A stretch of DNA of 64,000 nt from Afifella marina DSM 2698 (lineage in GTDB: Bacteria > Pseudomonadota > Alphaproteobacteria > Rhizobiales > Afifellaceae), in the NCBI RefSeq assembly GCF_900102695.1, contig NZ_FMVW01000001.1:744001-808000 (forward strand), read 5' to 3'. Every line of letters begins with the position of its first letter. Positions within the stretch are counted from its first letter, which is position 1. Shown here one piece after another: positions 18,295 to 26,435 of this stretch. The translations under genes were made by a program, and so were the position numbers. Under the pieces are notes generated by a model. The model did not search any database. It was not told the DNA's origin and worked only from the letters and a program-made list of their open reading frames with translations.

Positions 18295-18982
18295 GAATGC
18301 GAAAAAGCCCTCTGAAGGCCTGGAGCCGTCCGAGGGGCTGACACCGCCGGAGAGGCGCACGCCGCTGGCGCTGCGTCAGTCCGTGGAAGGAGCGCCGGGA
18401 ACACTGCGCCTGGCCGAAACGCCGTTTGCCGGGAAGTTCATTCTGCGGCTCGATCCGGCGAGAGGGGGAGAGGCGTTTCGCGAAGCCGCGGGTCTCGATC
18501 TGCCGGCCGCGCCATTGATGTCCGTCGTCAACGGCGAGCGTGTCGTCTTTTGGCTCGGGCCTGATGAATTTCTGCTTCTGGTGCCGGAGGCGGAGGCTGC
18601 GGCCTTTGCCGAAGGGGTGGAGAAAGGCCTCGCCGGGGAGCATCACCAGCTCGTCGATGTCAGCGATTATTACACCGCCATCGAGATCTCCGGCCGCAAG
18701 GCGCGCGAAGCCTTGATGAAGCTGACGACGCTCGATCTGCATCCGCGCGGCTTTCCCGTCGGCTGCGTCGCGGGTTCAAATTTCGCCCGGGCTCAGGGCT
18801 GGCTGTGGCTGGAGCACGGGGAGGAGGAGACCGCACGCTTCCGCCTTTATGTGCGTTGGTCGATGGCGGATTATCTGTGGTGCGTGCTCGCCGATGCGGG
18901 ACGCGAATGGGGCGTGCCGGAACAGATCCCGGCAGCCGACGAAACCTTCCTCACTGAAAGCGTGCATTCAAAGAAAGCGTGA
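18287..18982 (+). CDS. soxG: Sarcosine oxidase subunit gamma (operon 1)
   Basis: 231 residues; ATG at 18287 lies inside the soxA end (8-bp overlap) with GGGAGG upstream. GcvT-like small subunit: RLDPARGGEAFREAAGLDLP, FWLGPDEFLLLVPE, DVSDYYTAIEISGRKAREAL. It packs against the alpha subunit in the tetramer. Compared with the copy at 53383-53988, the N-terminus differs strongly (KPSEGLEPSEGLTPPERR here), so the two operons are not recent duplicates. Last sox gene of the operon; a methyltransferase follows after 42 bp. Confidence 0.92.
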   Translation: MAENAKKPSEGLEPSEGLTPPERRTPLALRQSVEGAPGTLRLAETPFAGKFILRLDPARGGEAFREAAGLDLPAAPLMSVVNGERVVFWLGPDEFLLLVPEAEAAAFAEGVEKGLAGEHHQLVDVSDYYTAIEISGRKAREALMKLTTLDLHPRGFPVGCVAGSNFARAQGWLWLEHGEEETARFRLYVRWSMADYLWCVLADAGREWGVPEQIPAADETFLTESVHSKKA

Positions 18983-19024
18983 GCGCCTTCGGCGCCACAG
19001 CGTGATCGCGGCGGGGGGCAGGCG

Positions 19025-19642
19025 ATGGCAAAGACGGCACATGCGAGCTTCTGGGACAAGATCGCCGAGCGCTATGCGGCGCGGCCGATCAAGGATCCGG
19101 AAGCTTATGAAGCGATGCTGGCCGACGCGTCCGGCCGCTTTGCGCCGACGGACCGCGTCCTGGAGATCGGCTGCGGCACGGGCGGAACGGCGATCCGCCT
19201 TGCGCCCTTCGTGGCGGAGTGGATCGCGACCGATTTCTCGCCCGAGATGCTGCGCATCGCCGAGGCGAAGCCCGCGCCGGACAATCTGCGCTTCGTCCTC
19301 GCCGATGCGCAAAGCGCCTTCGATGGCGGGCCTTTCGATGCGATCTGTGCCTTTCAGGTGCTGCATCTGGTCGACGATCTGCACGGCACGCTGGCTGAGA
19401 TCCATGCGCATCTGAAACCCGGCGGGATGATGATCGCCAAAACCTGGTGCTTTGCCGAAATGAGCCTGAAGCTGCGCGCCCTGTTTCTCGGGCTGCGAAC
19501 CTTCGGGCTCTTCCCAAAGGCGAATGCGCTGACGAAAGCGGCTCTGCGTGAAGCGATCCGCCAGGCGGGTTTCGAGATCGTCGAGGAACGCGTCTTCGGC
19601 ACGAACCCACACGGCCCCTATATCGTCGCACGGAAGGGCTGA
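19025..19642 (+). CDS. Class I SAM-dependent methyltransferase
   Basis: 205 residues. Motif I VLEIGCGTGGTAIRLAP (~41), motif II ATDFSPEM, and a post-motif region CAFQVLHLVDDLHGTLAEIH followed by LKPGGMMIAKTW, all of the Methyltransf_11/25 type. N-terminal FWDKIAERYAARPIKDPEAY is common to small unassigned methyltransferases. It lies 42 bp after soxG on the same strand and may be co-transcribed; a role in N-methyl metabolism is possible but unsupported by sequence. It converges with the membrane protein gene that follows. Confidence 0.88.
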   Translation: MAKTAHASFWDKIAERYAARPIKDPEAYEAMLADASGRFAPTDRVLEIGCGTGGTAIRLAPFVAEWIATDFSPEMLRIAEAKPAPDNLRFVLADAQSAFDGGPFDAICAFQVLHLVDDLHGTLAEIHAHLKPGGMMIAKTWCFAEMSLKLRALFLGLRTFGLFPKANALTKAALREAIRQAGFEIVEERVFGTNPHGPYIVARKG

Positions 19643-19699
19643 GACCCCCTCGCCAAAGGTCGTTAGCGTGCAGGCAACGCGGCTGATGCGCCGGTGGCC

Positions 19700-20539
19700 T
19701 CAACAATCCTCGTTCGAGATCGACATTTCGGCGACGAGATTTTCGTCTGCATCGAGATACCGGAAGCGCGTCACCCAGCCGAATTCGGCCACGACCGGAT
19801 CCTGACATGTTGATGGCGTCACTCGCGGTTTCATCGTGTTCGCGAGCCAGGTTCGGATGGACGCGGCATCGATGTCGGTCGATGCGAACGAATATCGATA
19901 GACGATCTCCTTTTCGCTGGCATCGAAATTCACCTCTTCGAGCGTCGTCATTTCATTCAATTGCTTGGGCAGACGCTCGTTCTGGATGGCGACCCTCTCT
20001 TCGACGCGATCGGCGACCTGTGCCTGGAAAAGCATGCGCGAGGCCTCGTCCTGCAATGTGCGCAATCCGACGCTGATGACGACCGCGACGAGAGCGATGG
20101 CGATGCGCACGATGCGCGAGGCCGGGACATAGGCTGGCCGTTCGGGAGCTTTCTTCGGGGAGGCAAAGATGAGCCAGAGATTGGCGACCGGCACGATCCC
20201 GAGAAGCGCGAAACCACGTGTCCGCCCCGCATCTTTTGCGCGCAGCAGTGCCGCATATGCATAGGCGACGCCCGCCAGCGCAAACATGGCTGGTAAGCTC
20301 CAGAAAGCCGCTTCAGGCGGCTCGCCATCGAATACCCCATAGGTTTCGATCACCAGAAGCGTCGCGCCGAACGTTAGCACGAGAGAAATCCCGGCCTGCC
20401 AGATCATGTAGATCATGATCGAGCCCTTATTCGACGTGATCGTCTCCTCATCGAGGGGCCCCGTCTTCTTGAAGGTGTCGTAGGCGATAAAAACAAGAAA
20501 GCCGATGACCAGCGACGTGAGCAGCGTACCCACGCTCAT
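19700..20539 (-). CDS. Uncharacterised membrane protein with soluble C-terminal domain
   Basis: 279 residues from the ATG at 20539 (a TTG lies six codons earlier). Four to five hydrophobic helices: near residue 5-22, 45-65, 75-98, 110-125 (GFALLGIVPVANLWLIFAS) and 145-163. A ~115-residue soluble C-terminal domain (LNEMTTLEEVNFDASEKEIVYRY, ending in DENLVAEMSISNEDC) has Cys near residues 250 and 279. I do not recognise a named family. Composition is ordinary for the window. No operon partner: convergent with the methyltransferase. Confidence 0.6.
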   Translation of the reverse strand: MSVGTLLTSLVIGFLVFIAYDTFKKTGPLDEETITSNKGSIMIYMIWQAGISLVLTFGATLLVIETYGVFDGEPPEAAFWSLPAMFALAGVAYAYAALLRAKDAGRTRGFALLGIVPVANLWLIFASPKKAPERPAYVPASRIVRIAIALVAVVISVGLRTLQDEASRMLFQAQVADRVEERVAIQNERLPKQLNEMTTLEEVNFDASEKEIVYRYSFASTDIDAASIRTWLANTMKPRVTPSTCQDPVVAEFGWVTRFRYLDADENLVAEMSISNEDC

Positions 20540-20557
20540 AGCTTGCTCAGAACTCAA

Positions 20558-21043
20558 GATTGTCTCCAGATCGTCTCGGGATGTGTCGACAGCCCGGCGT
20601 ACCAGGCGAACGAAGCGATCAAGTGCTGCCAGAGCGACAGCACTCCGCGAAGTAAGTTGATTCTAAAGTGGGGGAAAGAGCGGCCGTGCATGCCGCGTGT
20701 CCGGACAGTCAAGACGGCTAAGAACGGGCCTGTCGGTATCCGCCGAGATGCGCCGAGCGACCGCGCAAAGCGGCGATGCTGCTCGCTACTCTGCTGGTTG
20801 CTCTCACGCAAATTTCTCAAGCGTCGCAGGGTGGCTTGAGACGTGCGGGCGGCACTGTGAATGACCGCATGAATACTTGAGGAATCTTGTCGCAGGGGCA
20901 AATAGCAGATGGCGGAAATGGACGTCGATCCGCCCTAATACGACCATGATCGCCCTTAAATCTCCGCTCGTCGCTTAGGCGGTAGGTCGGACCCCCCTCA
21001 ACAGGGGCTAGTCGGGGTGGTCCTGGAGGAAGGCCAGTCAGCC
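20558..21043. other. Intergenic region without recognisable gene
   Basis: About 490 bp between the divergent membrane-protein gene and the ParD-like gene. Open frames here on both strands lack ribosome sites and family motifs. It holds an imperfect GC hairpin (20989-21023) just before the ParD-like gene; otherwise nothing recognised. It may be decayed coding sequence. Confidence 0.5.
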
Positions 21044-21232
21044 ATGAGTGCCATCGAGAAGATAAGTATCGCTCTTCCGCCGCAGCTCGCTGTGATCTTG
21101 CAGCAAGCCGTTCGGGACGGTCTCTATGAATCGATGAACGACGTGGTACGTGAGGCGCTTCTGGAGTGGCGTGAGCGACGCGAAACGGCCGGTCCGACGC
21201 GACATGCGATTCCGCGCCGCGCTGAGGGCTGA
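21044..21232 (+). CDS. ParD/CopG-type ribbon-helix-helix antitoxin, no ParE partner
   Basis: 62 residues from the ATG at 21044, behind GGAGGAAGG. An N-terminal beta strand (KISIALPPQLA) and two helices (AVILQQAVRDGLYESMNDVV, REALLEWRERRE) form the RHH DNA-binding fold of ParD antitoxins. The ParE-binding C-terminal part is short and ends in a basic stretch (HAIPRRAEG). No toxin ORF follows: the next gene, 137 bp away, is on the other strand. It is an orphan or relic antitoxin that could still act as a repressor. Confidence 0.7.
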   Translation: MSAIEKISIALPPQLAVILQQAVRDGLYESMNDVVREALLEWRERRETAGPTRHAIPRRAEG

Positions 21233-21368
21233 CGCGCTTTAAAGCTTCCAACACAGTCGATTTCGTTGCCGGCGATGCGGCGCTGCCGCATCGTCACGGG
21301 ACGCGTATGTCCGGCTTTTGCCGCATGCATGCTCTCCCGGCGCGCGAGGGCAGAAGCGGGGCGGCGGT

Positions 21369-23423
21369 TCAGCGCCGGCGCCCGCCGCGTCGACGCGGAC
21401 GTCCGTCTTCGCCTCCGCCGAGCACCTTGCGCGGCGGTAGCGTGACGGCTCCGGCAAGGTTCGGGAAGGCTTCGACCTTGTTCGGGAACGCCATCGCCGC
21501 CACGAAATGCTCCTGGAAGCGCGGCTCCATCGCCGTCTCGATCTTTTCGATCTTTCTGACGACCTCCTCGATCTCGCGCCGGTAGGAGCGGTTGAGGAGG
21601 GCCATGCGCGCACCCGTGCCGGCGGCATTGCCGACGCCCTTCACCTTGTCGATCGGGCAGTCGGGAATGAGGCCGATCACCATGGCGTAGGTCGGGTCGA
21701 TATAGGAGCCGAAGGCGCCGGCGAGCTTGATCGCCTCCACCTGTTCAAGCCCGAGCTTGTCCATCAACAGGCGCACGCCCGCATAGAGCGCGGCCTTGGC
21801 GAGCTGGATGGCGCGGATGTCAGTCTGCAGGATCTTGATCTCCTGGCTTTTGGCCGCCTCGTCGCCACGCCAGAGAAGATAGGAGAAGGTGCGCCCCGTC
21901 GGCTGAATTCGCTCCGACTTTGCCGCAAGACTGCCGTCGATGACGCCGTCTTCGTCGATGATGCCGGCAAGATACATCTCGCCCACGACCTCGATGATGC
22001 CGGAGCCGCAGATGCCGGTGACGCCGACATCCTGCGCGACCTTCTCGAAACCTTCCTCGTTCGACCATTCATCGCCGCCGATGATCTTGATCTTCGGCTC
22101 CAGCGTCTCGCGGTCGATCCTGACACGTTCGATGGCACCGGGGGCGGCACGCTGACCGCCGGAGATTTCGGCGCCTTCGAAGGCTGGTCCCGTCGGCGAG
22201 GAGGCTGCGACGAGCCGATCTTTGTTGCCGAGCACGATCTCCGCATTGGTGCCGACATCGACGACGAGCGTCATTTCGTCGGCACGGTGCGGGCCTTCCG
22301 CGAGCGTCACCGCGGCGGCATCGGCACCGACATGGCCCGCGATGCAGGGCAGCACATAGACATGCGCCCCGTCGTTGATCGGCAGGCCGATCTCGCGTGC
22401 GTCCAGGCTCACCGCGTCGGAGACGGCGAGAGCAAACGGCGCGCCACCGAGCTCCGTCGGATCGATGCCGAGGAAGAGGTGGTGCATGATCGGATTGCCG
22501 ACGAAGACCGCCTCGAGAACATCATCGGGAGTGATGCCGGCGCCCTGGACGAGCTCGGCGATGAGAACGCCGATCGCGTCGCGTACCGCCTTGGTCATCT
22601 GCGTCCGGCCTTCCGGGTTCATCATCACATAGGAGACGCGGCTCATCAGATCCTCGCCGAAGCGGATCTGCGGATTGGGCGCGCCGGCAGACGCCATCGT
22701 GCGGCCGGAAAGGAGAGAGGTGAGGTGGGCCGCGATCGTGGTCGAGCCGATGTCGACGGCAAGGCCGCAGCCGACATTGTGAAAGCCCGGGAAGATCGCC
22801 GTCACGATCGGCCCGCCGCCCTCCACGCGCCCGTCGGTATAGACGGCGCAGGTGACCTTCCACTCGCCGTCGCGCAAGAGCTTCTGTATCTGCGGCAGGA
22901 GGCGCGCGGCGATGCGCGGCTTCTGAAAGCCCCATTCTTTCTCAAGCGCATGAAGGAGCCGGTCGGCATCGCCGAGCGGCTTTTCCATGTCGGGCTCCTC
23001 GACCTCGATATAGCAGAGCTGGGTCGCCGGATCGCGCTCGATCACCCGCGTCTCGGCACGCTTTCGCACGATCTGTCGGTTGATCTGCACGTCCTGCGGC
23101 ACGTCGACGACGAGATCGCCTTCGACGAGCGCCTGACAGGAAAGGCGGCGGCCTTCGACAAGCACGCGTTTCTCGGCGTAGCGGTTTTCCGCCTCAGTGA
23201 CGCCGGAGAGATGGTCGGCCGCGGAGGAGATGCCGTGCTTGGCGAAATGCCCTTCCTGCGCCTCGATCTGGCAACGCCCGCAGATGCCGCGCCCACCGCA
23301 GACGCTCTCGATATAGACGCCGAGCTGCCGCGCCGCATCGAGGACGGGTGTGCCTTTCGCAAAGCGCCCGCGCCGCCCGGAGGGCATGAAGAGAACGAGG
23401 GGGTCTTTTTGAGGTTCGGTCAT
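21369..23423 (-). CDS. RACo-like ASKHA/[2Fe-2S] reductive activator of corrinoid proteins (DUF4445)
   Basis: 684 residues from the ATG at 23423. N-terminal plant-type [2Fe-2S] domain with Cys42, Cys48, Cys51 (CGGRGICGRC) and Cys96; a linker; then the ATPase domain with VDIGSTTIAAHLTSLLSGR and VDVGTNAEIVLGN. Such proteins reduce inactive cob(II)alamin on corrinoid methyltransferase partners back to Co(I), driven by ATP. Partners would be the corrinoid protein at 27163-27867 and its methyltransferases. The C-terminus is Arg/Gly-rich (GRPRRRGGRRR), as in its partners. It is separated from the pterin methyltransferase gene by a DUF559 insertion. Confidence 0.9.
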   Translation of the reverse strand: MTEPQKDPLVLFMPSGRRGRFAKGTPVLDAARQLGVYIESVCGGRGICGRCQIEAQEGHFAKHGISSAADHLSGVTEAENRYAEKRVLVEGRRLSCQALVEGDLVVDVPQDVQINRQIVRKRAETRVIERDPATQLCYIEVEEPDMEKPLGDADRLLHALEKEWGFQKPRIAARLLPQIQKLLRDGEWKVTCAVYTDGRVEGGGPIVTAIFPGFHNVGCGLAVDIGSTTIAAHLTSLLSGRTMASAGAPNPQIRFGEDLMSRVSYVMMNPEGRTQMTKAVRDAIGVLIAELVQGAGITPDDVLEAVFVGNPIMHHLFLGIDPTELGGAPFALAVSDAVSLDAREIGLPINDGAHVYVLPCIAGHVGADAAAVTLAEGPHRADEMTLVVDVGTNAEIVLGNKDRLVAASSPTGPAFEGAEISGGQRAAPGAIERVRIDRETLEPKIKIIGGDEWSNEEGFEKVAQDVGVTGICGSGIIEVVGEMYLAGIIDEDGVIDGSLAAKSERIQPTGRTFSYLLWRGDEAAKSQEIKILQTDIRAIQLAKAALYAGVRLLMDKLGLEQVEAIKLAGAFGSYIDPTYAMVIGLIPDCPIDKVKGVGNAAGTGARMALLNRSYRREIEEVVRKIEKIETAMEPRFQEHFVAAMAFPNKVEAFPNLAGAVTLPPRKVLGGGEDGRPRRRGGRRR

Positions 23424-23481
23424 GGATGGCTGAGTGTTTCGGGTTTGGTGGCCGCTGGTCGACGCAGCAAAGGCATGCCGC

Positions 23482-23982
23482 TCACTTGGAGCGCCTGTTG
23501 AGGGGGCGCAAGCGCTGCCGATCGGCAAAGCCGGATTCCCCTCCCCCTAGCGGGGAGGGGTTAGGGGAGGGGTCACGCCCACCCTTGATGTCTGCGTCGA
23601 ACCGGCTCCCTGGAACTTTCAAGTGTGAGAGGATCGCCGCCTCGATCGCTTCGAACGCCTCTCGGCGATTTGCGATCACATCCGCATCGCGGACCCTGAA
23701 GACACGGAAGCCACGTCCTTCGAGGAACCGATCTCGGCGCGCATCTTCCACAGGCCGCCCCGGCAGATCATGCGAGGCGCCATCGACTTCGATGACGATC
23801 CGCGCCGAAAGCCAGACGAAGTCGACGACGTAGGGGCCGATCGGCGCCTCGCGCCGGAAGTGCGCGCCATACGGTCGGAAGCTCCGGAGATACTCGTGCA
23901 TCGCCTTCTCGCCGCGCGTCGGCGATTTGCGCTGTTTGCGGGCCCGGTCCCGGACCTCCGGCTCGATCACCGAGCGCGGCAC
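23482..23982 (-). CDS. DUF559 family endonuclease-like protein inserted in the corrinoid locus
   Basis: 166 residues, GTG start at 23982. PD-(D/E)XK-type core of the Vsr/DUF559 group: RSFRPYGAHFRREAPIGPY, then VVDFVWLSARIVIEVDGASH (acidic D..ExD residues) and FLEGRGFRVFRVRDADV. The gene sits between the pterin methyltransferase and RACo genes, which function together, so it looks inserted. Inverted copies of a GC palindrome flank it: the upstream copy supplies the GGGGAGGGG ribosome region, the downstream copy is translated as PSPNPSPLGGGESG and the rest of the tail. Function unknown; the family is widespread and rarely studied. Confidence 0.82.
   Translation of the reverse strand: MPRSVIEPEVRDRARKQRKSPTRGEKAMHEYLRSFRPYGAHFRREAPIGPYVVDFVWLSARIVIEVDGASHDLPGRPVEDARRDRFLEGRGFRVFRVRDADVIANRREAFEAIEAAILSHLKVPGSRFDADIKGGRDPSPNPSPLGGGESGFADRQRLRPLNRRSK
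23536..23578 (-). repeat. GC-rich palindromic element, copy A (inside 3' end of DUF559 gene)
   Basis: Core is cccctccccctagcgggg followed by aggggttaggggaggggt. It is an internal palindrome with an extra G-rich arm. It is inverted relative to copy B and is translated within the DUF559 C-terminus. Confidence 0.85.
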
Positions 23983-23986
23983 GGAG

Positions 23987-24030
23987 CTACCCCTCCCCCA
24001 GCCCCTCCCCGCAAGGGGGAGGGGAGTTCC
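23987..24030 (+). repeat. GC-rich palindromic element, copy B (5' side of DUF559 gene)
   Basis: Reverse complement reads cccctcccccttgcgggg then aggggctgggggaggggt, matching copy A base for base apart from a few positions. It ends 4 bp before the DUF559 start codon. The pair thus forms inverted repeats about 410 bp apart bracketing the gene. Confidence 0.85.
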
Positions 24031-24042
24031 GCCGTGCCATTG

Positions 24043-25005
24043 TCACCCCCCAGTCCTAGCCCTTCTCGCCTCGCGGCCACCGCGGCGGCGGCCACCGCCA
24101 CCGTCTGCCGGGGCGGGCGATGCGGCCGGCGTACCGCCCGCTGCCGGCTGGTAATCCTTGTAGGAGCGGATCCAGGTCATGCAGTCCTTGTCGGTGCCCA
24201 TGAGGACGTTGGCTGCGCGCACCGCTTCCATCTCCTGCGGCCGGACCGGGTTCATGATCGCAGATGTCATGCCTGAGGCGATCGCCATCGGCAGGAAGGC
24301 CGCGTTGATGCCGTGGCGGTGCGGCAGGCCGAAGGAGACGTTGGAGGCGCCGCAGGTCGTGTTGACCTTGAGCTCCTCGCGCAGCCGCCTGACGAGCGCG
24401 AAGACCTGCAATCCGGCCGTCCCCATGGCGCCGATCGGCATGACCAGGGGATCGACGACGATGTCTTCGGGCTTGATGCCGTAATCGGCGGCGCGTTCCA
24501 CGATCTTCTTGGCGACGGCGAAACGCACGTCCGGATCTTCCGAAATGCCGGTCTCGTCGTTGGAGATCGCCACCACCGGCACGTTGTATTTCTTGATGAG
24601 CGGCAGGATCGCTTCGAGCCGATCCTCTTCACCCGTCACCGAATTGACGAGGGGCCGGCCCTCCGCCACCTCGAGCCCCGCCTTCAGCGCGGCCGGAACG
24701 GAGGAATCGATGGAGATCGGCACGGAGACGAGCGATTGCACGATCTTCAGCGTCTCGACGAGAAGCGGCGGCTCGGTCTCGTTCGGGTCGACCGCGGTGA
24801 CGCCCGCATTGACGTCGAGCATGGTGGCGCCGGCTGCGACCTGGGCGAGCGCGTCGGCCTTCACGGTCTCGAAATTGCCCTCCACCATCTCCGCCGCGAG
24901 CTTCTTGCGGCCGGTCGGATTGATGCGCTCGCCGATGACGCAGAAAGGCTGGTCGAAGCCGATCGCGATCTCCTTTTTGCCCGAAGCGACGATGGTGCGT
25001 GTCAT
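24043..25005 (-). CDS. Methyltetrahydrofolate:corrinoid methyltransferase (pterin-binding, MtgA/AcsE-like)
   Basis: 320 residues. Pterin-binding TIM barrel of the dihydropteroate-synthase/MeTr superfamily: CVIGERINPTGRKKLA, ATMLDVNAG, PISIDSSVP, NSVTGEEDR and NTTCGASNVSFGLPHRHGIN. It should move a methyl group from the methylated corrinoid protein to THF, like MtgA in glycine betaine demethylation. It has no Zn/homocysteine domain. The last ~30 residues are a Pro/Ala then Gly/Arg-rich tail (GGGGRRRGGREARRARTGG) whose end closely resembles the N-terminus of the MttB-family partner. ATG at 25005. Confidence 0.9.
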   Translation of the reverse strand: MTRTIVASGKKEIAIGFDQPFCVIGERINPTGRKKLAAEMVEGNFETVKADALAQVAAGATMLDVNAGVTAVDPNETEPPLLVETLKIVQSLVSVPISIDSSVPAALKAGLEVAEGRPLVNSVTGEEDRLEAILPLIKKYNVPVVAISNDETGISEDPDVRFAVAKKIVERAADYGIKPEDIVVDPLVMPIGAMGTAGLQVFALVRRLREELKVNTTCGASNVSFGLPHRHGINAAFLPMAIASGMTSAIMNPVRPQEMEAVRAANVLMGTDKDCMTWIRSYKDYQPAAGGTPAASPAPADGGGGRRRGGREARRARTGG

Positions 25006-25131
25006 ACCTGCTCTTCCTTCACTGGTCCCGTTGCGGGGCCCGTTTTCGGGCGGTGTCGCCCGTCGTTCCGGGCTGGTCTGTAGCGGCCGGCGCCCGGCGC
25101 GTCAAAATCGCGCCGTCTGCGCCCTGCGATC

Positions 25132-25431
25132 TCAGCGCTCGAAGCCGTCCTGATCGATGAGCGCCTTGAGACGCTCGGGCGGATAATCGGCCTCGATCGC
25201 CGCAGCTGCGGCATCCGCCTCCGCCTCGAGATCGTCGCCGCAGGAGGTCGGCTCGCCGCGGCGCCATTCGGCGAGATAGGCGTCGGAATCGCGGGCTCCC
25301 ACCTTCATGGCGCAGCGGTCGATCGCCTCCGTGAAGCGGATCGGCAATTCGCGCTTGGCGCTTTTCCGCCCCGCCTTGATGATCACCTGAGCCGGAATAT
25401 CGCGCCATGACAGGATGATGCGTTGCGCCAT
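25132..25431 (-). CDS. PF13769 'virulence factor' family small protein of the corrinoid locus
   Basis: 99 residues from the ATG at 25431, behind a GGAGAAC ribosome site. Sequence SWRDIPAQVIIKAGRKSAKR and EAIDRCAMKVGARDSDAYLA marks the family annotated as 'virulence factor'. That name has no bearing here: in alphaproteobacteria I know it beside mttB-like and RACo genes. Acidic helical C-terminus (LEAEADAAAAAIEADY). Function unknown; a role in corrinoid methyl transfer is inferred from gene position only. It lies 126 bp before the pterin methyltransferase gene. Confidence 0.75.
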   Translation of the reverse strand: MAQRIILSWRDIPAQVIIKAGRKSAKRELPIRFTEAIDRCAMKVGARDSDAYLAEWRRGEPTSCGDDLEAEADAAAAAIEADYPPERLKALIDQDGFER

Positions 25432-25553
25432 TCGTTGTTCTCCTGGGTGATTGTTGCAGCGCCCCGGCCGCAAGCGAGCTTGGCCGCGACAGGTCGGCTC
25501 CGAATTGCGACTTTCTGCCGATTTGCGCAACATCGACGGGAAATTGCGGTGCC

Positions 25554-26204
25554 TCAGCCGGCGTCTGCCGGTGCCGCGCCGAGGAAGCCCGCGAGATCGC
25601 CATAGCCGGTCACGCGCATCTCAAAGGCGAGATCGAGGCGGTCTGCCGCCTGGCGCGCCTTCGCTTCGAGGGCGGGATCCGGCCGCTGGGCCAGATAGAC
25701 GAGGCGGCGGTAATGCCCGAAATAGGCATCCCTGAGCTCCGGATGCCGGTCGAGGCCGAGCGGCTCGATGACGAAAGCCTCGAACTGACGGGCGAGGAAG
25801 TCGGTCAGGAAGAAGGCGTCCATATCGGCGTCGCCCTGGGCGGCGAAGCGGGCGTTGCCGGAATAGAACGCGTAGCAATGCGGTCCGTCGATGCGTGAGA
25901 CGCCTTCGGCCGCGCAGACCGCATCGAGGTGCCCGCCCGTGCCGCAATCGCCATAGCCGACGAGGATGCGCTCAAAGCCTTGGGCGCGGGCCTTGCGGAT
26001 CGCCTCTCGGACGGCCTCCGGGATCTTTTCCGGCCGGTTGTGCAGGATGGCGGGGAGACAGGTGAGGCGGACATGGGCGAGCCCGTTCGCTTCGACGATA
26101 TCGCCGATCTCGCGCGCCAGCGCACCGCAGGCGATGACGAGGAGCTCGTCGGCTTTTCCCGCGCCCGGCTGCGGCGCTCGGCCATCTGCGCGAATGTCGC
26201 TCAT
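25554..26204 (-). CDS. DUF1638 domain protein of the corrinoid locus
   Basis: 216 residues from the ATG at 26204. Contains LLVIACGALAREIGDIVEANG, LHNRPEKIPEAVREAI and VGYGDCGTGGHLD, with Cys in CGAL, CLPA, GDCG and CAAE typical of DUF1638. Such genes repeatedly neighbour MttB-type methyltransferases and corrinoid proteins, so the conserved Cys/His set suggests a metal- or corrinoid-related job, but no activity is established. It is the promoter-proximal gene of the - strand group DUF1638, PF13769 protein, pterin methyltransferase, [DUF559], RACo. Confidence 0.85.
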   Translation of the reverse strand: MSDIRADGRAPQPGAGKADELLVIACGALAREIGDIVEANGLAHVRLTCLPAILHNRPEKIPEAVREAIRKARAQGFERILVGYGDCGTGGHLDAVCAAEGVSRIDGPHCYAFYSGNARFAAQGDADMDAFFLTDFLARQFEAFVIEPLGLDRHPELRDAYFGHYRRLVYLAQRPDPALEAKARQAADRLDLAFEMRVTGYGDLAGFLGAAPADAG

Positions 26205-26276
26205 CGGGCTTTCTATAGAGCTTCTGAGCTCTTCCGGCAAAGTCTGCTATTCAGTGGACCTTGGCGTGCTACAAAG

Positions 26277-26286
26277 TGTATATACA
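26277..26286. promoter_or_regulatory. Palindrome at the brnTA start (candidate BrnA operator)
   Basis: tgtatataca is a perfect 10-bp palindrome that overlaps the first base of the brnT-remnant start codon. BrnA-type antitoxins autoregulate their promoters; binding here is inferred. Confidence 0.45.
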
Positions 26287-26435
26287 TGAAACGTGGCGAT
26301 TTCGTCTTTGAGTGGGATGAGGCGAAGCGAGAGAGAACGCGGCTCGACAGAGGTCTCGATTTTGCCGATGCGCCTCTTTTCTTCGATGGCCGGAAGATCG
26401 TCGTCATTCCGTCGCCGAGAGATGGAGAAGAGCCC
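26286..26435 (+). pseudogene. BrnT toxin remnant, fused in frame to brnA
   Basis: Fifty codons start like BrnT (FEWDEAKRERTRLDRGLDFADAPLFFDG), the ribonuclease toxin of the BrnT/BrnA module, whose usual length is ~90. After ~40 residues the sequence leaves the family; the later strands and catalytic Arg-rich C-terminus (normally ..ISARxATRxERRxYE) are missing. The frame runs without a stop into brnA, giving a 155-residue open frame. The toxin is therefore almost surely inactive. Confidence 0.8.

Noticed and set aside
21507-23501. 664-codon + strand open frame over the RACo gene
   Set aside because: Antisense to a clear ASKHA/[2Fe-2S] protein; composition and sequence (repeated His/Asp/Arg) are typical of a shadow.
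23482-24030. Insertion sequence with transposase
   Set aside because: No DDE, tyrosine or serine transposase motif and no target-site duplication noted; the bracketed gene is a DUF559 nuclease.
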